Assembly: GCA_041569895.1 (NCBI GenBank)
Contig: JBFFXF010000078.1
Span: 1 to 28,609, forward strand
DNA from: JBFFXF01 sp041569895
GTDB lineage: Bacteria; Planctomycetota; UBA8108; JACQVS01
DNA: 28,609 bases
Direction: 5' to 3'
The notes beneath the pieces were generated by a model, which did no database searches, had not been told where the DNA came from, and saw nothing but the letters and a program-made list of their open reading frames with translations. Positions 16,280 through 23,395 of this stretch are shown piece after piece. The position numbers were made by a program, and so were the translations under genes. Each line of letters opens with the position of its first letter. The first letter of the stretch is position 1.

Positions 16280-16642
16280 ATGGACGACTCTGAAGAATCG
16301 GGCTTCTGGGATCGCCTCGAGTACCGCGTCTGCGACGAGCTCGCCTGCATGGAGGACAAGCGTTTTCGCTCACTCTGGTGTGACGGCTTCATCCCCGAGG
16401 AGTACGATCTCGGCGAGCACCCGGTGATCCGGGGTCGGGTCTGGATCGGTATCGGACCGCGCAGTCAGGAGAAGTGGCGGTTCGCACTATTGATCGGAGC
16501 GCCGGCGCACTCTCGAGCGGAGATCGACTGGTCCGCGCTGCTTCCCGCTGCCGGCATGACCCGCTGGCTCACCGCCGACATCGAGGCGCGGATGATGGAG
16601 ATCGAGCCAGGGGCTGCGGTTGCCGACGACGAGGCATCGTGA
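16280..16642 (+). CDS. Small acidic hypothetical protein
   Basis: 120 residues. Two ATGs in a row (16277, 16280) follow a GGAGG at 16271-16275; the second has the better spacing (4 bases). The sequence is acidic with a conserved-looking core, GRVWIGIGPRSQEKWRFALL and IDWSALLPAAGMTRWL, and no signal peptide or membrane helix, so it is cytoplasmic. No family recognised. The good ribosome site and lack of competing frames support it. It converges on the signal-peptidase homologue 42 bp downstream. Confidence 0.72.
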   Translation: MDDSEESGFWDRLEYRVCDELACMEDKRFRSLWCDGFIPEEYDLGEHPVIRGRVWIGIGPRSQEKWRFALLIGAPAHSRAEIDWSALLPAAGMTRWLTADIEARMMEIEPGAAVADDEAS

Positions 16643-16684
16643 CCGTCGCACTCGTTGTTCACCCCGCCCCGCCGCGCCACCGGG

Positions 16685-17257
16685 TCACCACGGAGACACG
16701 AACAAGAACCGTCCTCGAATCGACGTCTTCGGGATCGCGCCGAAGTATCGGCTGTCGTGTGACCTGGCTCGATTGTCGCCCGTGACGAAGACGTGTCCCT
16801 CGGGTACGAGCGTCTCCCCTTCCAGCCAGCCGTCCAGTCGCTCCGGCGATTCCTTCCCGCTCTGGCGCTCGACGTAGGGCTCGTCGACCTTGACGCCGTT
16901 TCGATAGAGCGCCGATCCCTCCCAGCGGAGCGAGTCGCCGGCCACGCCGACGACTCGCTTGGTGAACAGAGTGGAGTCGTCGTGCGGGGACACGAAGATC
17001 ACGACCACGCCGGGCTCGAATTCGACCGCCTCGGGCTCGGAGATCCGCTCGACAGCGAAGCGGTCGCCTCTCTTGATCGTCGGCTCCATGTCGACCGTTG
17101 GCATCCGGTACCACTCGACCGTGACGCGGTACCAGACGCTCAGCGCCACCAGCCCGATGAACAGCAGGGAGCCACCGGCGAGAAGGACCCACCGCCGCTT
17201 TCGCGCTCCCGAGGGGGCCCGCGATTCGTCTCTGCTCTGGGTTTCCGGAGGAGTCAT
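16685..17257 (-). CDS. Signal peptidase I homologue with Ser-to-Asp change at the catalytic site
   Basis: 190 residues from ATG 17257 (GAGG 5 bases before). An Arg/Lys-rich N-terminus leads into one membrane helix (23-44, WVLLAGGSLLFIGLVALSVW). The S26 family boxes follow: box B would be MPTVDMEPTIKRGD (52-65), box D is TKRVVGVAGD (99-108, with the general-base K100), and box E is GDNRARSHDSRYFG (160-173). In active enzymes the nucleophile is the Ser in 'S-M-x-P-T'; here that position is D56 (codon GAC, 17092-17090). No other Ser lies close. All other boxes are intact, so the fold is kept while the usual mechanism is lost. It could be a non-catalytic membrane protein, or D56 may support a different chemistry. 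A normal signal peptidase must be sought elsewhere in the genome. Confidence 0.85.
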   Translation of the reverse strand: MTPPETQSRDESRAPSGARKRRWVLLAGGSLLFIGLVALSVWYRVTVEWYRMPTVDMEPTIKRGDRFAVERISEPEAVEFEPGVVVIFVSPHDDSTLFTKRVVGVAGDSLRWEGSALYRNGVKVDEPYVERQSGKESPERLDGWLEGETLVPEGHVFVTGDNRARSHDSRYFGAIPKTSIRGRFLFVSPW

Positions 17258-17616
17258 GGATCCTCTTCGGGACATTGTCCCGCTTCGCCCGCGAGATATC
17301 CACGGACGCGCTGCCGCCGCGATGCCGGAATCGAGATTGACACCGGCGGCTCGTGGCCATAACGTTGAGAGCGACAGAGTTTCACGAGAGCAGACCGAAG
17401 GATACGTCGACCCATGAGGGCGCACTCGACGGACCTTCCCGCCTCTGCGTGTGTCTCGGTTCATGCCCGCCGTCGACGGGGCGGTTGCTGGTGTGTCTCG
17501 AGTCGTCAGGGGCGGAATGTTCCCTTGCGGACGTCCGTACACGTCGCGCCTCTCTTTCCCGCCGCGATCCTTCCCTGCCATGAGTCACTCCGGCCGCTAC
17601 CGGGAGGGAGTTGAAA
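17258..17616. other. Gap upstream of the copper operon, no gene seen
   Basis: About 360 bp between divergently oriented genes (signal-peptidase homologue on minus, copper-protein operon on plus). The frames that cross it have poor starts and Arg/Ser-rich products. It must hold the promoters of both transcripts, but I find no -35/-10 pair good enough to name. Only the ribosome site GGAGGGAG at 17603-17610 is clear. Confidence 0.45.
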
Positions 17617-20004
17617 ATGATCAGCGATCTGCAGCGGCGTGCACGGTGTGTCACGGTCTTCACGGCCGTGCTGGCTTTTTGCCCGATGACAGAGGAGGCG
17701 CACGCCGGCGGCCGCTTCGAGCTCGACCGCGGGCCGGGGCTGCACCACGCCTTCGACTTCAACGACGGCTTCTATCGCAGCAACGGTATCAACCCGAGGA
17801 ATCTCGTCGCGCGCAAACAGCCCGACGGCGTCGTCGCGGTGAAGGACTCCTCCACCGACCCGACGCGCGGCCGTGTGCGCATCCTTGCGGTCAACGGCGG
17901 ATTCGACGCTGCGGGCGCGCTCCTCTACTATCCCGACCCTCCGGCGATGTTCTTCGCCGATGCCTTCACCACGAACCGAACCGGCGAGGAGGCCCGCATC
18001 ATTGCCGACCGGTTCCGCGCCTTCATCTTCCCCAAGCGCGACGGAGATCCCCTCGTTCCGGCGCCACCGAACCGTCGGCAGGACAACCTGTTCGAGACCA
18101 CCATGGGCTACCTCACCCACAACCCGCTCGGTCTCTGGCGGCTCACCTTCGTGCGCTACTCGGAGGCAGCGTTTGACACGGAGGACGGACAGCGAGCGCT
18201 GGCCGAGCTCTCGGCCCGAAACGGGACCGATCTCGATGGCACTCCCGTGTTCCGGCGCTTGCACGAGATCCTCGACCTCGAGGCGCAGGGGTACGTCGAG
18301 CTCAGCGAGCGGCCCGACGACGGGAGCGCGGGCCCGCCCTGGGTGGTCTGACCGACCTACATCGACCCCCGTGCGGGGTCAATCGCTCCGGACGCGTTCC
18401 TGGTTCCCACCGTCGACGCGGACGTCATCGACAACTTCAACTGCCTGCAGCAGACGGGTGATTTCTGCAAGCACCAGAGACTGAAGCTGACGCCATTCAT
18501 CCAGGAGCTGCCGATGCTGCGGGACGCCGACGACGTCGTGCGCGTCAGCTCGCTGGAGGACATGCCGACCTCGGCAGTGGGCCGGCCTCACCAGCGCTTC
18601 GATGAGTTCCTGCCGGTCAAGCTCTACGAGATGCGCGTCCGACCCTTCCAGCACCGGTTCCACCCCGATCTCGCGCCGAGCACTCTCTGGGGTTACAGCG
18701 ACCTCAGTCCCGGGCCGCTCTTCCGCGCTCGATACGGGGAACCGATCCTCGTCCGGATCCACAATGATCTCCCGGTCGAGGGCGACGAAAGCGGTTTCGG
18801 GATCCCCGAGACCACCACCCACCTCCACAACGCCCACACCGCCTCCGAGAGCGACGGGTTCCCCGGCGATTTTTACCCGCCGGGCGTGTTCCACGATCAC
18901 CACTACCCCAACGTCCTCGCCGGGGGCGACGCGAGGGAGGCGCTGGGGACGCTCTGGTACCACGACCATCGCGCCGATTTCACCGCCCAGAACACCTACA
19001 AGGGCCTGGTCGGCCAGTTCTGGCTCTACGACGACATCGATTCCGGCGACGAGAACGACCCGAACCCGAAGGCGTTGCGCCTGCCGAGCGGGGAGTACGA
19101 CGTGCCGCTGGTCTTCGCCGACAAGACGTTCGACCAGACGCCCGATCACCAGCTCTTCATGGACATCTTCAACTTTGACGGCTTTCTCGGCGATCACATG
19201 GTCGTCAACGGCGCCGTGCAGCCGTATTTCAAGGTCGCCCGCCGCAAGTATCGCTTCCGCATGTTGAACGTCGGACCATCGCGTTTCTACAAGTTCGCCC
19301 TCTCCAATGGCGATGACTTCACGGTCATCGCGAACGACGGCAACCTGCTGCCGCATTCCGTCGAGCTGGGTGGCGTGCGGATCACGCCAGCCGAGCGAAT
19401 CGATGTCGTCGTCGATTTCTCGGACGCCGAGATCGGCGACGAGATCTACCTCGTCAACGTCATGGACCAGATCAACGGTGCCGGACCGACGGGGATCGAG
19501 CTGCCGCTCGATGAGGCGGACAGGGTGATGAAGTTCATCGTCGATCGAGACGCGCCCGACCCGAGCCGCGTGCCGCGAAAGCTTCGCTCGCGGCCCCAGA
19601 TCTTGCCGCACGAGATCGACCGGACACGGGTCTTCGAGTTCGATCGGGCGAGCGATGGCTGGACCATCAACGGCAAGCTCTTCGACTTCACGCGGGTCGA
19701 CGAGGTGATTCCGGCGGGCAGCACCGAGCGCTGGATCCTCAGGAACATGGCCGAGGACTGGTCTCACCCCGTGCACATCCATCTCGAGGAGCACCAGATC
19801 GTGGCGCGCAGGGGCGTGAATCCGCCGGATCGCGACCGCACGCGCATCGAGAAGGGCCGCAAGGACGTCAGCGTGATCGATCCGGGCGAGGAGCTGGAGA
19901 TCTTCCTGCGCTTCCGCACCTGGACCGGCCGCTATCCGATCCACTGCCACAACACGGTCCACGAGGACCACGCGATGATGCTGCGATGGGAAGTCGTACG
20001 CTGA
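17617..20004 (+). CDS. CotA-like multicopper oxidase, probable selenoprotein (in-frame TGA at 18349)
   Basis: 795 residues if TGA 18349-18351 is decoded, as selenocysteine 245. ATG 17617 has GGAGGGAG 6 bases upstream. A signal peptide (1-30, ending TEEAHAGG) precedes ~340 residues of unknown fold (LLYYPDPPAMFFADAFTTNR). The TGA lies in PPWVV-U-PTYIDPRAG; the frame then runs without a stop into the oxidase. Copper motifs are complete: THLHNAH (401-407), LWYHDH (446-451), HPVHIHLEEHQ (717-727) and HCHNTVHEDHAMM (776-788). Spacing and SDGFP/GLVGQFW segments match the CotA/bilirubin-oxidase group. Cys276 and Cys284 follow the Sec and could pair with it. A SECIS-like hairpin lies at 18364-18380. 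Because many genes here end in TGA, the codon is not simply reassigned. Its stop overlaps the SCO gene's ATG (TGATG). Confidence 0.85.
18349..18383 (+). promoter_or_regulatory. In-frame TGA and SECIS-like hairpin in the multicopper oxidase gene
   Basis: The TGA (18349-18351) is followed by a perfect 6-bp stem, GACCCC (18364-18369) with GGGGTC (18375-18380), closing a 5-base loop CGTGC (18370-18374). The loop begins 18 bases after the TGA and its second base is G. Two further A-T pairs flank a C/A mismatch. Bacterial SECIS elements are described as a short hairpin just downstream of UGA with 16-37 bases to the loop and a G among the first two loop bases; this hairpin meets those rules. Confidence 0.7.
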
Positions 20005-20735
20005 TGTTCAGGGCTGTTTGCGCCGTTGTCGTCATCGGGGCCGCCGCCGCGGGTGGCGCGCTCTCCGTGCGCTCCTCAGCCGTGCGGGATGATGCGGCTC
20101 CCGACGCAGCCAGGACGGTGGCGACTGACGACTCCTCCCCGTCGACGCGGTCCATGCCCCGGCCGAGGGGCGGCAAGAAGTGGCAGTCGTACCTCCCCAA
20201 CGTGGAGCTGATCACGCACCGCAACGAGAAGGTGCGCTTCTACGACGATCTCGTCAAGGGGAAGATCGTCGTCATCAACTTCATGTATACGACGTGCAGG
20301 GGAACGTGACCGCTGTCGACTGCGAACCTCGTGAAGGTTCGGGAGCAGCTCGGTGATCGAGTGGGCCGCGACATCTGGTTCTACTCGATCACGCTCATGC
20401 CGGAGGAGGACGGCCCGCAGGCGCTCAAGGCGTACGCGGACCGTTACGGGATCGACGACAAACCCGGGTGGGTCTTCCTCACCGGCAGGCCGCGGGACAT
20501 CGAGCTCCTGCGACGTCGACTCGGCTTCGCCTACGTCGACCGCGAGCTGGACGCCGACCGCACCAACCACATCAAGCTCGCCCTCCTCGGCAACGAACCG
20601 TACGGCTGGTGGGGCACGGTCGCCGTCGCCTACACGCACCCGGACCAGCTCACCCATCTCGTCGAGTGGATGGACCCCGGCTCGTACGGCCTGCAAGGTC
20701 CGCCGGAGAAGCGACCGGCGGGAAAGGGGAGCTAG
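20004..20735 (+). CDS. SCO1/SenC-family copper chaperone, probable selenoprotein (CxxxU)
   Basis: 243 residues if TGA 20307-20309 is decoded as selenocysteine 102. I start at ATG 20004, which overlaps the oxidase stop (TGATG), indicating translational coupling; an N-terminal hydrophobic segment (AVVVIGAAAAGGAL) exports or anchors the protein. The thioredoxin-like fold follows: KIVVINFMYTTCRGT-U-PLSTANLV. In SCO proteins this is the copper site CxxxCP; here Cys98 is kept and the second Cys is the TGA codon, followed by the expected Pro. Downstream the family pattern continues: IWFYSITLMPEEDGPQALKA, PGWVFLTGRP and TNHIKLALLGNE, whose His is the third copper ligand. SCO proteins load copper into CuA sites of cytochrome oxidase; here, beside a multicopper oxidase, loading that enzyme or keeping its thiols reduced is more likely. 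Confidence 0.85.
20307..20349 (+). promoter_or_regulatory. In-frame TGA and SECIS-like hairpin in the SCO gene
   Basis: After TGA 20307-20309 a perfect 7-bp stem, CGAACCT (20323-20329) with AGGTTCG (20335-20341), closes a 5-base loop CGTGA (20330-20334). The loop begins 20 bases after the TGA; its second base is G. An optional lower stem, GCTG (20312-20315) with CAGC (20346-20349), extends it across an internal loop. The loop shares its first four bases, CGTG, with the hairpin in the oxidase gene although the stems differ completely, which suggests a common reader such as SelB. Confidence 0.75.
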
Positions 20736-20740
20736 CCTCG

Positions 20741-21460
20741 ATGCAACGACCTCGCGAATCCCACCAGTCCGGTCACCGGTTCGAGTGGTTGCTCGGGATC
20801 GTCACCCTGGCTGCAGTCGCGGTCGCCGTGTTCTTCATCGCCCGGGGCGTGGCCGGCGGCTGGGGCACGCGCCCGGCGGGCGACCTCGACGGGCCACGCT
20901 CGGCCGGGGCGACGTCGGACCCGACGCCCGCGCCGTCCCCGTTGCAGCCGCTGACAGAGAGCTCCGCGGCGGCCCCGGAGTCGGTCCACCCGAAGCCGCA
21001 CCTGCCTCCCGGGGAGCCGGGGGTGAAGGACGTCCAGGAATGGGACTGGCTGCAGCAGGATCTGGAGCAGTTCCTCGCGCTGACGGATCGTGACGCCCGC
21101 GGACGGCTGGCGCCCGACCCGTTCCGGACGGAGTACATCGGAGCGACGATCGAGTTTCTCGAGCTCGACGACGAGGACGCCCGGCGTTTCGGGTCGAGCG
21201 TCGACCTGGCGCTCGCCGACATCGCGTCGGCACGCCAGAAGATGGAAGCGCCGCCGGTCGCCGGAGAGCACGCGGACCAGCATCCGCATCCGCTGGCCCG
21301 ATCCGCCGCGCGCTGGGATGCGTTCCGCGGGGCTCAACGCGAGGCGGTGCGTCACGTGCTCGACGCGCTCGATGAAAAGCCGCGTCACCGGTTGCTCCGC
21401 GACGGCGGCCTGAAGTGGCTGTTGCGTCTCGACTACGGGCTGCGCGCCGCGGCGCGCTGA
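20741..21460 (+). CDS. Membrane-anchored hypothetical protein of the copper/selenoprotein operon
   Basis: 239 residues from ATG 20741, 5 bp after the SCO gene; GGGGAG lies about 10 bases upstream. One membrane helix (about 16-35, LLGIVTLAAVAVAVFFIARG) leads to a low-complexity Pro/Ala/Ser linker (45-95), then a helical domain (100-239) with VQEWDWLQQDLEQFLALTDR, DAHHs absent, and AARWDAFRGAQREAVRHVLD. A His-rich bit (EHADQHPHPLA) could touch metal. No cysteines are visible in the soluble part. The family is not recognised. Co-location and spacing make it the third gene of one transcript with the oxidase and chaperone, and it could anchor or regulate them in the envelope. Confidence 0.8.
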   Translation: MQRPRESHQSGHRFEWLLGIVTLAAVAVAVFFIARGVAGGWGTRPAGDLDGPRSAGATSDPTPAPSPLQPLTESSAAAPESVHPKPHLPPGEPGVKDVQEWDWLQQDLEQFLALTDRDARGRLAPDPFRTEYIGATIEFLELDDEDARRFGSSVDLALADIASARQKMEAPPVAGEHADQHPHPLARSAARWDAFRGAQREAVRHVLDALDEKPRHRLLRDGGLKWLLRLDYGLRAAAR

Positions 21461-21517
21461 GGGCGAGCGCCGGACACTGCGGAGCGGGCTCTATCGAACC
21501 GGAACGGGAGGACCGTC

Positions 21518-22339
21518 TCAGCCCTCCGCCCGCGCCCTGCTCACCGTCGCCAGCAGGAAGAGGTCGCGCGGGCCCTCGCCCCAGCTCCGGGGCTCCGGCT
21601 CGTAGCTCTCCTCGTACGACGTCGCGAACGCGCGCGCCTGGCAGGTGAACTGCTGCACCTCGGTCTCGAGCGGCACCAGGACGGTGTCGCCGTCGCCGAC
21701 ACCGAGCTCGAACACCTTCGCGGCGGCCCGCAGGAGCACCGGCTCCTGACACGGCACGCGCTCGGCGAGCCCGCCGACGGAGATGACGCACGTGCGCGTG
21801 CCGATCTTGATGACGAGCTGCGGCTCGAGGCGCGCCAGGACGATGGCATCTCCCTCGACGCGCACCGCGACGTCGAGCACCGCGCCGGTGTCGAGCACGG
21901 AGACCACGGGATCGACCACCGCGGCGCCCTCCCCGGGCGTGCCGACGAGCTTGAAGTCCTCGATGAAGGCCGCCTGGTTGATGACCACGGCGTGACTGCG
22001 CTGCCCGTCGAGCAGACTGAGCGTCGGCGACGCGAGCGCGATGATCTCGCCCGTGGCGATTCGCGCCTCGACCTCCTCCGAGACCTCGTCGTCGCCGTTC
22101 GGCTTCCGGGCGAGCACGTCGAGAGCGCCTCTCGGCGCCGACAGGAATCGGGCGGAGACCACCACCGCAGCGGCACCGGGCTTCGCGACCCCCGGCATGT
22201 ACTCGGGCATCACGAGACCCGGCCCCGGCTCGTCTCGCGGGGCGACACGTGTCGTCACGGTGCTCTCGCCGCAGCCGTTGATGGTGGCGAGCATCGTCAG
22301 GAGAGTGACCGTGCCGCTGAGAGTACGAGCGGTGTTCAT
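21518..22339 (-). CDS. Lipoprotein with secretin-like domain
   Basis: 273 residues; lipoprotein signal MLATINGC with lipidated C23. The central part (about 50-200) matches the beta-domain of secretins: IIALASPTLSLLDGQRSHAV, then VINQAAFIEDFKLV, VVDPVVSVLDTGAVLDVAVR and VIKIGTRTCVI. Outer-membrane secretins have the same order of 'SPRLTLLDGQRA..V..Q..FI.D' and 'DP....V..G..LDV.P'. The protein is far too short for a full secretin (usually 400-700 residues) and lacks the N0-N3 repeats, so it may be a fragment, a pilotin-like partner, or a domain reused in another role. It starts 15 bp after the hflC stop, so it is the third gene of that operon. Confidence 0.7.
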   Translation of the reverse strand: MNTARTLSGTVTLLTMLATINGCGESTVTTRVAPRDEPGPGLVMPEYMPGVAKPGAAAVVVSARFLSAPRGALDVLARKPNGDDEVSEEVEARIATGEIIALASPTLSLLDGQRSHAVVINQAAFIEDFKLVGTPGEGAAVVDPVVSVLDTGAVLDVAVRVEGDAIVLARLEPQLVIKIGTRTCVISVGGLAERVPCQEPVLLRAAAKVFELGVGDGDTVLVPLETEVQQFTCQARAFATSYEESYEPEPRSWGEGPRDLFLLATVSRARAEG

Positions 22340-22354
22340 GGTACCGCGGCTCGC

Positions 22355-23395
22355 TCACTCCGGAGCGCGCGCCGGCGTCAGGCCCGCGCCGCGGAGGAAG
22401 CGGAAGAAGTCGCTGTCGGTGCTGATCACCAGCGAGACGTTCTCGCCGAGGTTCTGGCGGTAGATCTCGAGCGTGCGCCAGAACGCGTAGAACTCCGGGT
22501 CGCGGCCGTACGCCTCGGCGTAGATGCGCGTCGCCTCGGCCTCCGCCTCTCCCTTGAGCGTCTCGGCGAGCTCGTACGCCTCCGAGAGGATGCGGTTGCG
22601 CTCCTTCTCGATGCGGCCCTGAAACTCGGAGAAGAGGCGGGATCCCTCCGCTCGGTACTTCTCGGCGATGCGCTCGCGCTCGGAGATCATGCGCTCGAAG
22701 ACGCGCTCCTGGACGCGTGGCACGTAGTTGATCGACTTGATCTGGACGTCGACGAGCTCGATGCCGAAGTCCGACACCTTCTCCGCTGCGTTCGCGAGGA
22801 TCTCGCGAGAGATCGCCTCGCGGCCGATCTCGATCGTCAGGTCCTCGCCGCGGAACGAGGGAAGCGACGAATCGGGCGAGTCACCGTCATCCACGCCGAC
22901 ATCCGTCGGCTCCAGCTCGCTGTCCAGTCCGCCCCCGGCCTCCTCGATCTCCGCGTCCTGGACGAGCGTGCGGTTGGTGTTGCGCACGGCTTCGATGAGG
23001 TCGTGATTCGAGATGGCGTCGCGCGTCTCGCTCTCGATGATGTCGTCGAGCTTCTCGTTGGCGCCCGTTTCGTCGCGCACGCTCTGGTAGAAGATCAGTG
23101 GGTCGGTGATGCGCCACCGCGCGAACGTGTCGAGCTGGATGAACTTCTTGTCGCGAGTGGGGATCTGCGTCTTCTCGCCGTCGTGCTCGAGCAGTCGTTT
23201 CTCGAAACGGTGGACGCGTTGCACGAACGGCACTTTCCAGTGCAGTCCGGCGTCGACGATCGCGCCGGAGACCGGTCTTCCGAACTGCGTGATGAGCGCC
23301 TGCTGCGACTCCTGGACGGTGAACGCCGCCGAGGCGAGGACGACGACGCCCGCGATGGCGACGACGACGGTGATGATCAGGGTGGCGATCTTCAT
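22355..23395 (-). CDS. hflC: HflC, regulator of the FtsH protease
   Basis: 346 residues. A membrane helix (4-25, ATLIITVVVAIAGVVVLASA) is followed by an SPFH/band-7 domain: VQESQQALITQFGRPVSGAI, LHWKVPFVQRVHRFEKRLL, then DKKFIQLDTFARWRITDP. An acidic stretch (about 152-185, EEAGGGLDSELEPTDVGVDD) interrupts the domain where many HflC proteins are shorter. The second half is a long coiled coil (VFERMISERERIAEKYRAEG and ILSEAYELAETLKGEAEAEA) ending in the typical EFYAFWRTLEIY segment. HflC with HflK forms a large periplasm-facing cage around FtsH and limits its cleavage of membrane proteins. The start ATG overlaps the hflK stop (ATGA), so translation is coupled. Confidence 0.95.
   Translation of the reverse strand: MKIATLIITVVVAIAGVVVLASAAFTVQESQQALITQFGRPVSGAIVDAGLHWKVPFVQRVHRFEKRLLEHDGEKTQIPTRDKKFIQLDTFARWRITDPLIFYQSVRDETGANEKLDDIIESETRDAISNHDLIEAVRNTNRTLVQDAEIEEAGGGLDSELEPTDVGVDDGDSPDSSLPSFRGEDLTIEIGREAISREILANAAEKVSDFGIELVDVQIKSINYVPRVQERVFERMISERERIAEKYRAEGSRLFSEFQGRIEKERNRILSEAYELAETLKGEAEAEATRIYAEAYGRDPEFYAFWRTLEIYRQNLGENVSLVISTDSDFFRFLRGAGLTPARAPE

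Noticed and set aside
18349..18351. TGA reassigned as a sense codon (Trp or Gly) in this organism
   Set aside because: Many genes here end in TGA at positions that fit their families (oxidase stop, dehydrogenase, hflK overlap), so TGA is normally a stop; only the two TGAs with hairpins look decoded.
17617..20735. Two adjacent pseudogenes broken by nonsense mutations
   Set aside because: Each TGA lies in an otherwise intact frame, one hits exactly the Sec-replaceable Cys of CxxxC, and both are followed by a hairpin of SECIS geometry. Not fully excluded without knowing the selenium genes.
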